DNA of 64,000 nucleotides from Bacteroidota bacterium (GCA_023417785.1 JAEZEH010000062.1:114276-178275); one strand, 5' to 3'. Numbered from the stretch's first letter, positions 23,904-32,781 are shown. Numbers and translations are program-made. The notes: generated from the letters alone by a model not told the origin.

Positions 23904-26423
23904 ATGAAAAGATCCTTTACGCTGCTGTTCTGTCTTTGTCTTGTCTTCCTATTTTTTTCCACGACGCTGAAAGCTCAGCAAACCTTTAAGACGACCAGTG
24001 AGAGTGTGATTGGTTTGCTTGAATACCTTCCGCAAGGTTATAATTCGAACTCGAACAAGTATCCTCTTGTCATTTTCCTTCACGGCGTTGGCGAACGCGG
24101 CGCGAATTCAACAGATCGGGCAACACTCGAGGGCACCATTAATCTGGTTGCAAAGCTGGGCCCCCCGCTTCATGCCAAGAATGGTCACAATTTTCCATTC
24201 GTATTGATCTCGCCTCAGCTCAAAAATAATTACGGCTCTTTCCCGATGTGGTACATCATGGAAGTAATCGACTGGGCCAAGAAAACCCATCGGATCGACG
24301 AAAAGCGCATTCACATCACGGGTTTGAGCATGGGTGGTGGCGGTGCCTGGACTGCGATCCAGGACTATCCCCGACTTTTTGCTTCAGCCGCACCTGTGTG
24401 CGGAGGATTTAATTCTACAGCAAAAGCAAGTGCTATCGCCGCCGAGAATCTGCCTGTCTGGGCATTTCACGGCGACGCGGATACAACAGTGCCTCTCAGC
24501 CGGACTTCCGTTATGGTTAACGCAATCAATGCTTGTAGTCCTACACCAAACCCAAAAGCGAAGTTGACCGTGTATCCCGGTGTAAAGCACGACGCCTGGG
24601 GCCGTGCATACCGACCAGACAATACCTATCACAATCCCAATGTTTTCGACTGGATGATGTCGCAGGTGAATACAAAGAACGGCGGGAATTCCATTCCAAC
24701 GGCCAACGCCGGTGCTGACAAAACATACAGTGGCGTTTCGAGCATTACGCTATCTGGCTCCGGAACTGACCCTGATGGCAGCATTGCATCATATAGCTGG
24801 TCCAAGATGAGCGGCCCGGCGGCAACTTTCAGCAACGCGTCTGCGGCATCCACATCGGTATCAGTAACCGCCGGAACCTATATGTTCCGACTCACCGTAA
24901 AAGATAATTTCGGAAACACCGACACTGATTATGTCAGGATCGTAGTTTCTTCCTCGACGACGAATAAACCACCAACAGCCAATGCAGGCGCCGATGTGAC
25001 GGTGAAACTGCCCACCTCTTCTGTTAAACTGACTGGTTCCGGCAGCGACGCTGATGGAACGATCGCTTCCTATGCATGGACCAAGGTGAGCGGTGGTACG
25101 GCTTCGTTAGCGAACGCGAACACCAATACATTGAATGCATCGGGACTGGTGGAAGGAATTTATGTCTTTCGTCTGACCGTTAAAGACAATGCTGGCGCCT
25201 CGCACTATGACGAGGTAAAGGTTACCGTGACGAAAACAAACCAGGCTCCAACTGCAAATGCAGGTGCGGACGTGGCCATAACCCTACCTACATCATCGGT
25301 GAAACTGACAGGGTCAGGTACAGACAACGATGGCACAATCGCATCATATGCCTGGACCAAAGTCAGTGGAGGTACGGCTTCTTTATTAAATGCTAACACA
25401 AATACACTGACTGCATCAAGTTTGGTGGCTGGGACTTATATCTTCCGATTGACCGTGAAAGACAATTCCGGCGCGTCAGCGTATGATGACGTAAAGGTCG
25501 TCGTCAACACCTCCTCTACCAACCAAAAGCCAAATGTGACCGCCGGCAATGACATAAACCTTGTTGCGCCAGCGCACAGCGCATATGTATACGGAAAAGC
25601 CTCAGACCCGGATGGAACGATTAGCTCGTACGCCTGGACGAAAGTGAGCGGCGGGGCTGCCACTATGAGCTCTACCAACAAATCGACACTCATTGTTTCC
25701 GGTCTTACAGTGGGAACGTATGTTTTCCGTTTGACTGTGAAAGATAATAGTGGAAACGTAGCCTATGACGATGCCCAAATTACGGTGACATCTTCAAGCA
25801 ACCCGACTCCGAGTCCGAGTCCGGCTCCAAGCCCGTCTCCGACCAACCAGACTCCGACCGTAAATGGTGGCCCTGATATCATGCTTATTGTTCCTGCGAG
25901 CACTGCACGCCTTTATGGCAAAGCCACGGATTCAGACGGAAGCATTGCCTCGTACGCCTGGACAAAGGTGAGTGGTGGTGTGGCTAACCTCAGCAATGCC
26001 AATACCCCCGATCTCATTGCCTGGGGGCTCAAAGAAGGCACATACATATTCCGGTTGACGGCAAAAGACAACAAGGGTGCTTCCGCCTATGACGATGTTA
26101 AAGTGGTCGTTACCAAAACTACTTCCGGCACATCAGTTCCCGTATCGGGCAATAAACCGCCGGTGGTGAACGCAGGATCTGATGTCACGCTATTACTGCC
26201 AGGCACCACAGCCAGGCTTTACGGAAAAGCGACTGATCCCGAAGGAGGTTCAATGACGTATCAGTGGACCAAGGTATCCGGCCCGGCGGGAAACCTCAGC
26301 GATGCGAAGACCGTCAATCTGGTTGCATGGAAGCTGGTTGCCGGAACTTACGTGTTCCGCCTGACAGCAAAAGATCAATACGGTGCTACCGCTTATGATG
26401 ACGTGCGAGTAGTCGTTAAGTAA
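23904..26423 (+). CDS. Exported alpha/beta-hydrolase esterase with six PKD-like domains
   Basis: An 839-residue exported enzyme. The signal peptide MKRSFTLLFCLCLVFLFFS begins at ATG 23904, though the frame is open further upstream. Residues ~25-260 are a CE1/feruloyl-esterase-like hydrolase: YPLVIFLHGVGERG, Ser in the elbow GLSMGGGG, Asp in HGDADTTVP and His in VKHDAWGRAY. Six tandem PKD/REJ-like domains of ~88 residues follow, each with NAGAD, GSG.D.DG, SYAWTKVSGG and FRLTVKDN. A PSPSPAPSPSP linker separates domains 4 and 5. The protein ends with domain 6, without a type IX sorting domain. It probably acts on plant or cell-wall polysaccharide esters. Confidence 0.88.
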   Translation: MKRSFTLLFCLCLVFLFFSTTLKAQQTFKTTSESVIGLLEYLPQGYNSNSNKYPLVIFLHGVGERGANSTDRATLEGTINLVAKLGPPLHAKNGHNFPFVLISPQLKNNYGSFPMWYIMEVIDWAKKTHRIDEKRIHITGLSMGGGGAWTAIQDYPRLFASAAPVCGGFNSTAKASAIAAENLPVWAFHGDADTTVPLSRTSVMVNAINACSPTPNPKAKLTVYPGVKHDAWGRAYRPDNTYHNPNVFDWMMSQVNTKNGGNSIPTANAGADKTYSGVSSITLSGSGTDPDGSIASYSWSKMSGPAATFSNASAASTSVSVTAGTYMFRLTVKDNFGNTDTDYVRIVVSSSTTNKPPTANAGADVTVKLPTSSVKLTGSGSDADGTIASYAWTKVSGGTASLANANTNTLNASGLVEGIYVFRLTVKDNAGASHYDEVKVTVTKTNQAPTANAGADVAITLPTSSVKLTGSGTDNDGTIASYAWTKVSGGTASLLNANTNTLTASSLVAGTYIFRLTVKDNSGASAYDDVKVVVNTSSTNQKPNVTAGNDINLVAPAHSAYVYGKASDPDGTISSYAWTKVSGGAATMSSTNKSTLIVSGLTVGTYVFRLTVKDNSGNVAYDDAQITVTSSSNPTPSPSPAPSPSPTNQTPTVNGGPDIMLIVPASTARLYGKATDSDGSIASYAWTKVSGGVANLSNANTPDLIAWGLKEGTYIFRLTAKDNKGASAYDDVKVVVTKTTSGTSVPVSGNKPPVVNAGSDVTLLLPGTTARLYGKATDPEGGSMTYQWTKVSGPAGNLSDAKTVNLVAWKLVAGTYVFRLTAKDQYGATAYDDVRVVVK

Positions 26424-26442
26424 CGTAATTTAACACGAATTC

Positions 26443-26476
26443 AAAAAGGACCAGGCACAAGGCCTGGTCCTTTTTT
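26443..26476 (+). terminator. Strong terminator after PKD esterase gene
   Basis: 14-bp stem AAAAAGGACCAGGC (26443-26456) with GCCTGGTCCTTTTT (26462-26475), 5-base loop, T run. Confidence 0.92.
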
Positions 26477-26656
26477 GTTTAAATAACTTAATTCAGCTTT
26501 CGGATTTCAGTTTTTTCAACATGCGCGTTAGTCGGCGTATTGATGCGCTGCGTCCCGTCAAACGGTATCACAAAGCAACAATTCGGATTTCGGATTCTGT
26601 ATCAATTTGAAACATTTGAACCAATAAATCTGAAATCTTTGACAATGTCGTCGGGA

Positions 26657-28144
26657 CTAAAGAAAAACCCAGCCCCATTGCCTATAGAAATCAAAGATAT
26701 TCAGTTTTCTGGTAGTCTCTAACCGATAAGAGTGTGCGCCTATGCCAGATCCGAATTTTGATCTGAACCGGCGCTCAATTTCCCGCGCTTCATCGTGGCG
26801 ATAGGTCAGTTCGCAGATCTTCCATCGAATGTAATAATGGTCTTTATTGCTTTCGTTGAAGTGGCGGGGATTCGTGATGAAGTGATAGAGAATATTTTTT
26901 GTTTCGTCGCTCGTGATGTTGTGCAGAAAACTATTCATCACCTTTTGCTCTGCTGAGTATCCGGCAACAAAAACGGGTACGTAATTATCGACGGTTAGGT
27001 CGTCTTTCGACAACGAAAGTTGCAGGAAGATGCCACCGATTCTTCTTACCAGATAAGGATGGCCCGGATACTTCTGCCAAAGCATCAATGCCTGCATAAG
27101 ACAAATATCGTATCGCTTGCGAAAATAGGCGCTCTCCACCGTTTCGAACTCAGCCGTTCTGACGATTTCATCGAAAGTAATGAACGATGGAATTTCTTCC
27201 GTTTGACCGACCTCGTATGCCCGGTCCAATATCTCCATGCGGCGTTCAATTGCCGGGTGCGAACTCATTGAGTCAAGATTGAACAGGAATTCATTCTCAA
27301 GTTTCTTTGAGAATACTTTTAGCCGGGGGTTGAGCCAGTGCTCAGCGAATGGATAATCCTGAGCATCAAGGGCGGCCAACGCCTCCTCCTCAAACGGATA
27401 CTTCGGTTTATTACCATCTTCAAGCATTTTAAGGGTACGCGATGCATCCTGTCCGTTGTAGCCGGCGTTCCGGTAAAAAATCAGACCCAGTGAATCCGCT
27501 TGAAATTCGGATTGACGATTCCGCTCGTAGTAGGCGTAATTCAACTCCCTGAATAGTTGCAGGTCACGGACGCCGGCCCGACCATCAGTAACCGCTTCCA
27601 TGCGGGATTTTTGCTTCCTGACAAAGCTATTTTCAGCGAGCCATTCCATTCTCGAAACTGAATGGGAAAGCTCATCGTGGGCTATCTCGTGCGCTAGCGT
27701 AAAAGCAAGAAGGCTTTCACTGTCGATTCTTGCCAGAAGACCAATGTTGACCATAAAAATCCCCCCGCCAAGACAAAATGCATTGACACCCGGGTCTCTC
27801 ACGATGAAGACGACACGGTTTTTTTCCGATAATTGATTATGATCTTCAATTCGTTTAACTATAGAATCGACAAATGACTGAAGGGAATCGTCGCTGATGA
27901 GTGCCGAATTTTCGACTAGGTTGCGGACATGTCGTTTTCGGGCCAGATTGAGTTCGGCGACTTTGCCCGGTACGGAACTCTTGTATCGAGCCCATAATTC
28001 GTAGTCAAAAGCTTTTTCAACCACTTTCGTGATGTTGCCGGCCCGGTAAATCTTGCGAGGCTGATAATCGGAAGTTTGGCAGATTGCGTCCTGGGAAATA
28101 TTTATGAACGCCGCCAGAAATGTTAGGATAACTGTTGTACGCAT
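26657..28144 (-). CDS. M48-family metalloprotease, exported
   Basis: A 495-residue zinc protease. The signal peptide MRTTVILTFLAAFINISQD starts at ATG 28144; the frame is open to 28285, but a perfect -7 element, TACTTTTG, sits at 28149-28156, so transcription begins about at this ATG. The zinc motif is HEIAHDELSH (His152, Glu153, His156), with the third ligand Glu in QSEFQADSLG. The rest is helical and has no PDZ or membrane domain. Likely role is periplasmic protein quality control (BepA/Oma1-like catalytic core), by family. It is divergent from rpsA. Confidence 0.9.
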   Translation of the reverse strand: MRTTVILTFLAAFINISQDAICQTSDYQPRKIYRAGNITKVVEKAFDYELWARYKSSVPGKVAELNLARKRHVRNLVENSALISDDSLQSFVDSIVKRIEDHNQLSEKNRVVFIVRDPGVNAFCLGGGIFMVNIGLLARIDSESLLAFTLAHEIAHDELSHSVSRMEWLAENSFVRKQKSRMEAVTDGRAGVRDLQLFRELNYAYYERNRQSEFQADSLGLIFYRNAGYNGQDASRTLKMLEDGNKPKYPFEEEALAALDAQDYPFAEHWLNPRLKVFSKKLENEFLFNLDSMSSHPAIERRMEILDRAYEVGQTEEIPSFITFDEIVRTAEFETVESAYFRKRYDICLMQALMLWQKYPGHPYLVRRIGGIFLQLSLSKDDLTVDNYVPVFVAGYSAEQKVMNSFLHNITSDETKNILYHFITNPRHFNESNKDHYYIRWKICELTYRHDEAREIERRFRSKFGSGIGAHSYRLETTRKLNIFDFYRQWGWVFL

Positions 28145-28148
28145 TGTA

Positions 28149-28156
28149 CAAAAGTA
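28149..28156 (-). promoter_or_regulatory. -7 element TACTTTTG, four bases from the M48 ATG
   Basis: Perfect TAnnTTTG on the minus strand with TTTG 15 bases further upstream (28172-28175). The spacing to ATG 28144 predicts a leaderless transcript. Confidence 0.6.
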
Positions 28157-28332
28157 AGCGTACGGCAAGCACAAACCATTTGAATTCAAAAATTTCCTGG
28201 TCGAGTGATTCTTGGCGTCTTGATTATGAGAACGATGTCGAAGTTCCTGGCAGAGTCCCATCCCAATTTTGGAATCTGAATACAATACTGAACCACAATC
28301 TGAAATCTGAGATCAGAAATCTGAAATTTTCC

Positions 28333-28340
28333 TATCTTTG
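28333..28340 (+). promoter_or_regulatory. -7 element TATCTTTG for rpsA
   Basis: Perfect match 106 bases upstream of the rpsA ATG, giving a leader of about 100 bases. Confidence 0.65.
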
Positions 28341-28344
28341 CGGC

Positions 28345-28446
28345 CCTGCTCGGGTGAGCGGGGCTTCCCTGAGGTCAGGGACGACAGATTTTAAACCAAA
28401 TTGTGGTAACTGGCCCGGTTGCCGCATGTAAAACAGGGCAAATTTA
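28345..28446 (+). promoter_or_regulatory. Structured rpsA leader
   Basis: The leader can form two hairpins: GGCCC/GGGGC plus GCTC/GAGC (28342-28364), and CCCTGA/TCAGGG (28367-28380). In other bacteria S1 represses its own mRNA, so this could be an autoregulatory site; no known RNA family was recognised. Confidence 0.4.
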
Positions 28447-30447
28447 ATGGCAAAACAATTCAAACCGGGAGAAAGACCCAGAAAAACGGTCGAACCTGCA
28501 GCTAAGACTGCTAAAGGTAAAGGTCCCGCAAAAATTGAGGTTGACGAAGATGATCCGTTAAAAGACATCCGTTCTGCCCAGAAAGAAGACATTTCAGGCG
28601 AAGCAATTCCGGTTTCGGAATTGAAAAAAGCGCGTTACGAGAAGCAGGTTCCTGGCGAATTTGATTTTGAAGCGTTTGCGAGCAAAGGCTTCGGCGAAGG
28701 CTACAGCAAAGATCAGCGCAGCGAAATGGAGCAAATGTACTCCGGAACCGTAACAACCGTCGAAACCGGCGAAGTTGTTCAGGGAACCGTAGTAGGTATC
28801 AACGATCGCGACGTGATCCTCAACATTGGCTTCAAGTCCGACGGGCTTGTTCCGCTGGCAGAATTCAAGGATATGCAGGATCTGAAGATCGGCGATAGTG
28901 TCGATATCTTCATCGAAGAGCGTGAAGATTCCATGGGTCAGCTGGTTCTCAGCCGCAGAAAAGCAAAGCTTGTAAAAGGATGGGAATACGTTCAGAAAGC
29001 ACTGGACAACGATGAGGTGATCGAAGGTTTTGTAAAACGCAGAACCAAAGGTGGACTTATCGTGGATGTCTTCGGAATCGAAGCGTTCCTTCCCGGCTCA
29101 CAGATCGATGTGAAGCCTATCCGCGACTTCGATATCTATGTAAATAAGAACATCGAAGTTAAAGTAGTTAAGATCAACTACACCAACGACAACGTTGTTG
29201 TTTCCCATAAGGTACTTATCGAGAAAGACCTCGAGCAACAGAAAGCCGCTATCCTTACCAACCTTGAGAAAGGTCAGGTACTAGAAGGCGTGATCAAGAA
29301 CATGACCAACTTCGGTGTATTCATCGACCTTGGTGGTGTTGACGGATTGCTCCACATCACGGATATCAGCTGGGGTCGCATCAACCATCCTGAAGAAGTT
29401 CTCAAACTTGATCAGACCGTTAAGGTGGTTGTACTTGACTTCGACGAAGACAAGAAGCGTATTTCCCTCGGCATGAAGCAGCTTACGCCTCATCCATGGG
29501 ATGCACTTTCACAGGACATCCAGGTTGGATCGAAGGTTAAAGGCAGAATCGTTAATGTAGCCGACTACGGCGCATTCCTCGAACTGCAACCCGGCGTTGA
29601 AGGTCTTATTCACGTTAGCGAAATGAGCTGGTCACAACACCTGCGCAATCCTCAGGACTTCATGAAAGTGGGCGACGAGGTTGAAGCTGTTGTACTGACT
29701 CTTGATCGCGACGAGCGTAAGATGTCTCTCGGTATCAAACAACTTACAGAAGATCCCTGGACACGTCAGGATGTTCTCAGCAAGTACGCTGTGGGAACAA
29801 GACACAAAGGTATCGTACGCAACCTGACCAACTTCGGATTGTTCATTGAACTTGAAGAAGGTATCGACGGCCTGGTGCACGTATCCGATTTGAGCTGGAC
29901 CAAAAAGATCAAGCATCCTTCAGAATTTGTGAAGGTTGGTGAAACGATGGATGTTCAGGTTCTTGAACTTGACGCCTCAAACCGCCGACTTGCGCTTAGC
30001 CATAAGCACATGGAGGAGAATCCCTGGGATACTTTCGAGACGGTGTTTACCATCGGATCGGTTCACAAGTCGAACATCATCAACAAGAACGACAAAGGTG
30101 CGATCCTTGAATTGCCTTATGGCATTGAAGGATTCGTAGCGGCGAAGAACCTTGCGAAAGAAGATGGTTCGAAAGCAGAAGTCGGCGATTCGCTGGATTT
30201 CAAAGTACTGGAGTTTTCCAAAGATGACCGTCGGATCGTTTTGTCACACAAGGCGACGTGGTCAGCTGAAGAAGAGCAGAAAGCAGCTCCTGCTGCGAAA
30301 GGCGGAGCCAAAGGCAAGCCTCAGCAGAAGGGTACTACGATCCAGTCTATCAATCAGCAAAATGAAAAGTCCACGCTTGGCGATCTTGAAGCACTTAGTG
30401 CGCTGAAAGAGAAAATGCAGGGCGGTGGAGAAACGAAGGGCGAATAG
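28447..30447 (+). CDS. rpsA: 30S ribosomal protein S1
   Basis: The largest small-subunit ribosomal protein; it binds mRNA and promotes initiation. The 666 residues hold six S1 domains at about residues 107-175, 190-255, 275-345, 362-432, 447-517 and 535-602, the third to fifth being best conserved (NFGVFIDLGGVDGLLHITD, DYGAFLELQPGVEGLIHVSE, NFGLFIELEEGIDGLVHVSD). The N terminus has a ~100-residue charged extension and the C terminus a Lys/Gln-rich tail, both usual for Bacteroidota. It is monocistronic, with its own promoter, structured leader and terminator. Confidence 0.97.
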   Translation: MAKQFKPGERPRKTVEPAAKTAKGKGPAKIEVDEDDPLKDIRSAQKEDISGEAIPVSELKKARYEKQVPGEFDFEAFASKGFGEGYSKDQRSEMEQMYSGTVTTVETGEVVQGTVVGINDRDVILNIGFKSDGLVPLAEFKDMQDLKIGDSVDIFIEEREDSMGQLVLSRRKAKLVKGWEYVQKALDNDEVIEGFVKRRTKGGLIVDVFGIEAFLPGSQIDVKPIRDFDIYVNKNIEVKVVKINYTNDNVVVSHKVLIEKDLEQQKAAILTNLEKGQVLEGVIKNMTNFGVFIDLGGVDGLLHITDISWGRINHPEEVLKLDQTVKVVVLDFDEDKKRISLGMKQLTPHPWDALSQDIQVGSKVKGRIVNVADYGAFLELQPGVEGLIHVSEMSWSQHLRNPQDFMKVGDEVEAVVLTLDRDERKMSLGIKQLTEDPWTRQDVLSKYAVGTRHKGIVRNLTNFGLFIELEEGIDGLVHVSDLSWTKKIKHPSEFVKVGETMDVQVLELDASNRRLALSHKHMEENPWDTFETVFTIGSVHKSNIINKNDKGAILELPYGIEGFVAAKNLAKEDGSKAEVGDSLDFKVLEFSKDDRRIVLSHKATWSAEEEQKAAPAAKGGAKGKPQQKGTTIQSINQQNEKSTLGDLEALSALKEKMQGGGETKGE

Positions 30448-30463
30448 TCCTTATAAACTTCGG

Positions 30464-30497
30464 AAAAGGTGGACGTCAAATGCCACCTTTTCTTTTT
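30464..30497 (+). terminator. rpsA terminator
   Basis: Stem AAAAGGTGG (30464-30472) with CCACCTTTT (30483-30491), then T-rich sequence. Confidence 0.85.
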
Positions 30498-30504
30498 GTT
30501 TCCG

Positions 30505-30534
30505 TTGTATTCAGGAGCCTTTTTTATACTTTTG
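30505..30534 (+). promoter_or_regulatory. -33/-7 promoter TTG-N19-TACTTTTG before tRNA-Cys
   Basis: TTG at 30505-30507 and TACTTTTG at 30527-30534, spaced exactly 19 bases: the best promoter match in the window. Transcription would start near 30540, about 120 bases before the tRNA. Confidence 0.75.
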
Positions 30535-30563
30535 AACTCGATTTCAGATTTGGGAGCCAGGTT

Positions 30564-30582
30564 CAAAAGCTTGTACGGCGGT
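30564..30582 (+). repeat. 19-base near-copy of the tRNA-Cys anticodon-arm/T-arm segment
   Basis: CAAAAGCTTGTACGGCGGT differs by one base from tRNA-Cys positions 30692-30710. The rest of this stretch does not resemble a tRNA, so it is a fragment, lying in the leader of the tRNA transcript. Confidence 0.7.
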
Positions 30583-30658
30583 CCATGTTGAATGCAATTC
30601 CGGTGTATATTTCGGAAGACACTCAGGTGGATTGAAATCTGAATTTTGAAATTATTCT

Positions 30659-30729
30659 GGTCCCGTGGCCGAGTGGCTAGGCAGAGCTCTGCAAAAGCTT
30701 GTACAGCGGTTCGAATCCGCTCGGGACCT
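30659..30729 (+). tRNA. tRNA-Cys (GCA)
   Basis: A 71-base cloverleaf. The acceptor stem GGTCCCG (30659-30665) pairs with CGGGACC (30722-30728), the D stem is GCC/GGC, and the anticodon stem GAGCT/AGCTT encloses CTGCAAA with anticodon GCA. The T arm is AGCGG-TTCGAAT-CCGCT and the discriminator is T73, as expected for cysteine tRNA. CCA is not encoded. A promoter lies at 30505 and a terminator at 30740. Confidence 0.97.
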
Positions 30730-30739
30730 CTCGTAAATG

Positions 30740-30771
30740 AAAGGTTGTCTTTCAAAAGGCAACCTTTTTTT
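30740..30771 (+). terminator. tRNA-Cys terminator
   Basis: Stem AAAGGTTG (30740-30747) with CAACCTTT (30760-30767), followed by T residues. Confidence 0.82.
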
Positions 30772-31080
30772 GTTTAATAACTCATATAGATTCGAACGGT
30801 TCGAAACTGGAATTGGCGTAGTGAATGAAAGTTCACGACGGGATGTGCGTCGCCGCGGGTACGAGTATCCGCTCGGGAAAATGCCTGTTCAGGATACTGG
30901 ATGGGCTTTTTTATGTCAAGTGGTCAAGGTAGAGGTCAAGATAAAGGCTCTTTTTTGATTGCTGTCAAAAACATCTTCCCTCCTTCTTTCAGATATTAAT
31001 CAGCGCACTGGGAACGTTCAACTTTTGCAAATAATTTCCATCTTGGTAGTGCTCATCGCGACCCTCCAGATCAAATCCCA
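30772..31080. other. Gap at start of accessory segment
   Basis: No gene supported. On the minus strand, a short frame beginning MGFDLEGRDEHYQDG reads immediately after the IS66-type gene, but it is under 35 codons. Imperfect repeats CATCTTGGTAGTGC and CATCAAGGTAGTGC occur at 31040 and 31080. Confidence 0.4.
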
Positions 31081-31380
31081 TCAAGGTAGTGCACGCAGAT
31101 AGCTCGCCTCAACCTCCTGGTGAAAAATCAATTTCTTACCATCCGGAAAAAGCAACTCCATTACACATTCCTGCTTTTCCTGATCCTTAACAAACACAGG
31201 AACAAAAGCATTGCCTTCAACCATACCCGATTGGTCCCTGTATTTCTTCATCCAGTATTGGAACTTACTGTACGCAATATCCTTTTCCCGGCAAAACTCC
31301 TGTTGCCTTTTCCCGCTCTTTTTCGAAACCTCGATCAGCGAAAACATTAGTCGTTGAAGGGTGAGATCATTTGATTCCAT
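31081..31380 (-). CDS. IS66-type accessory protein (TnpA-like), orphan
   Basis: A 99-residue helix-turn-helix-type protein with the IS66 OrfA pattern: SKKSGKRQQEFCREKDIAYSK, then FQYWMKKYR, and a C-terminal beta part (VMELLFPDGKKLIFH). In complete elements it precedes tnpB and the tnpC transposase; neither is found to its left, where only ~300 bases separate it from tRNA-Cys. It is therefore a remnant of an IS66 element or a stand-alone relative. No inverted repeats could be assigned. Confidence 0.75.
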   Translation of the reverse strand: MESNDLTLQRLMFSLIEVSKKSGKRQQEFCREKDIAYSKFQYWMKKYRDQSGMVEGNAFVPVFVKDQEKQECVMELLFPDGKKLIFHQEVEASYLRALP

Positions 31381-31529
31381 AACTTTAATTTCTTCTCAAA
31401 GCCACTGGAGTCATGGACGCGAGTAAATACGTACTCTACGGGACGATACACCGCAAGTCAATATACGTCCTGATGTACGCCTGTCGAATTGCGACACTGA
31501 GCTCAACCGTTACGTGTTTTTAACAGCGC

Positions 31530-32252
31530 TCAATTTTGTAAGCCAAATTTCTCCACGTAGTTTTCTATTCTTTTGTTCCGGGAACTGATAAAATCCATGA
31601 CGGCATTCCTATAAGTTAAATAATCGCCGATGCTCGAGAATGCTGGCTTTGCCTTGAAGTTGTTGAACGGCAAGTAAAACTTGATGTGATAATTTTCGTC
31701 GACCAGATCATCAAGCAAAAAAAACTTAACATAGCAGGCAAAATCGCCGAACAAATCAAAGAAGTGTCGATATCTAAGTAGCGTTTGGTAAAGCGGACTA
31801 TCTTGTTGTAAGTAAAATAACCTTATACACTCCAAGGTCAAATCAAATCGATCATCAATCAAACTATTACATCCCCTTTCACCATTGATCGTCATCTTGC
31901 CGTTGATCTTATTATTAGGGAAAATAGTATATGCGCCGATTGTGCAACCTGCTTCAAATAATTCATTCACTTCGGCAGGAATTTGTTCCGTCAACGACAA
32001 CTTTCTTTTGTGTTTTCTATATGAGTGAGTTATTGTGTCACTGCCTAAGAAAAACTCCCCTAGATCTGAAGTATGATATAGGTATGCGCCTCTCTTTTTG
32101 ATGCTCAGATCAAACACCTTCCCATTTGGTAAGGGTCTGCTCCACAAAAAACGATGGTAAGAACGAAGTGTCGGACTTGTGCTGTCGGGATCGCCTCCTT
32201 GCGCATCAGAGTGAACATTGAAGGTAGTATCAATTACAAATTGTTCAGGCAT
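31530..32252 (-). CDS. Hypothetical protein (240 aa), DUF6994-like
   Basis: A 240-residue soluble protein with no signal or membrane segment. The start FVIDTTFNVHSDAQGGDPDS followed by PTLRSYHRFLWSRPLPNGK resembles a family of unknown function that I associate with the name DUF6994; this naming is from memory and uncertain. Base composition is clearly more AT-rich than the flanking core genes, suggesting acquisition. It sits alone between the IS66-type gene and a repeat-rich gap. No catalytic motif is visible. Confidence 0.65.
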   Translation of the reverse strand: MPEQFVIDTTFNVHSDAQGGDPDSTSPTLRSYHRFLWSRPLPNGKVFDLSIKKRGAYLYHTSDLGEFFLGSDTITHSYRKHKRKLSLTEQIPAEVNELFEAGCTIGAYTIFPNNKINGKMTINGERGCNSLIDDRFDLTLECIRLFYLQQDSPLYQTLLRYRHFFDLFGDFACYVKFFLLDDLVDENYHIKFYLPFNNFKAKPAFSSIGDYLTYRNAVMDFISSRNKRIENYVEKFGLQN

Positions 32253-32499
32253 GAATTATATTCTTTGTCGCTTTCTCAGTTAATGGTGTTCTTCCGAATA
32301 GTCGGCAACGTTCGATCCATCGTAGTACGTCCGGCAGGTTTGTCGTTCGTAAATTTAATTCTTTTCCTCTGACCTGTCAACGTTTTCAATATCGCTATAG
32401 GTCCATAAATAATTTTAAGACCCGAGAAGATCTATGGACTACAAAATCGTAAACCAATTTTTGAATTCTGAAAATAATCCCTTTATTTAATTCAAAGTT

Positions 32500-32616
32500 C
32501 GGCACTCTTGTTGCCAATTTTTACGCATCTCTTGTTGCCATTTTCCCGGCACTCTTGTTGCCAAAAACTCGGCATTCCTGGTTGCCGAAAGTTCGGCATT
32601 GTTGCTTACCGATTAC
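32500..32616. repeat. Five-copy 23-24 bp direct repeat array
   Basis: Units start at 32500, 32524, 32547, 32570 and 32594. The consensus is CGGCACTCTTGTTGCCAA plus a 5-6 base AT-rich spacer; within units 1, 3 and 4, GGCA and TGCC can pair. The regular period resembles iterons or the multiple terminal repeats of IS21-like elements. Confidence 0.85.
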
Positions 32617-32679
32617 ATATAGGGACCTTGTAAGGACTTCGTAGTGTCTCCGACAGCACCTTGTAGTTACAGGTGCATC

Positions 32680-32708
32680 AAAGCAGAGATAAAGCAGAGA
32701 TAAAGCAG
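32680..32708. repeat. 11-bp tandem repeat AAAGCAGAGAT (2.6 copies)
   Basis: Two exact copies at 32680-32690 and 32691-32701, then AAAGCAG. Confidence 0.85.
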
Positions 32709-32781
32709 TTGGGGTAGCCCTAAGTGGGATATCATTGCTTTAAGATAGTTTCGATATTCCTTTAGATATAAAGACACTAAC

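Noticed and set aside
30564..30640. Second complete tRNA gene upstream of tRNA-Cys
   Set aside because: Only 19 bases match; no acceptor or D stem can be built around them.
32500..32616. CRISPR array
   Set aside because: Units are contiguous at 23-24 bp with only 5-6 base AT-rich spacers, and there are no cas genes.
32500..32616. Firm call as plasmid origin
   Set aside because: No replication initiator gene is near; iteron is kept only as one hypothesis.
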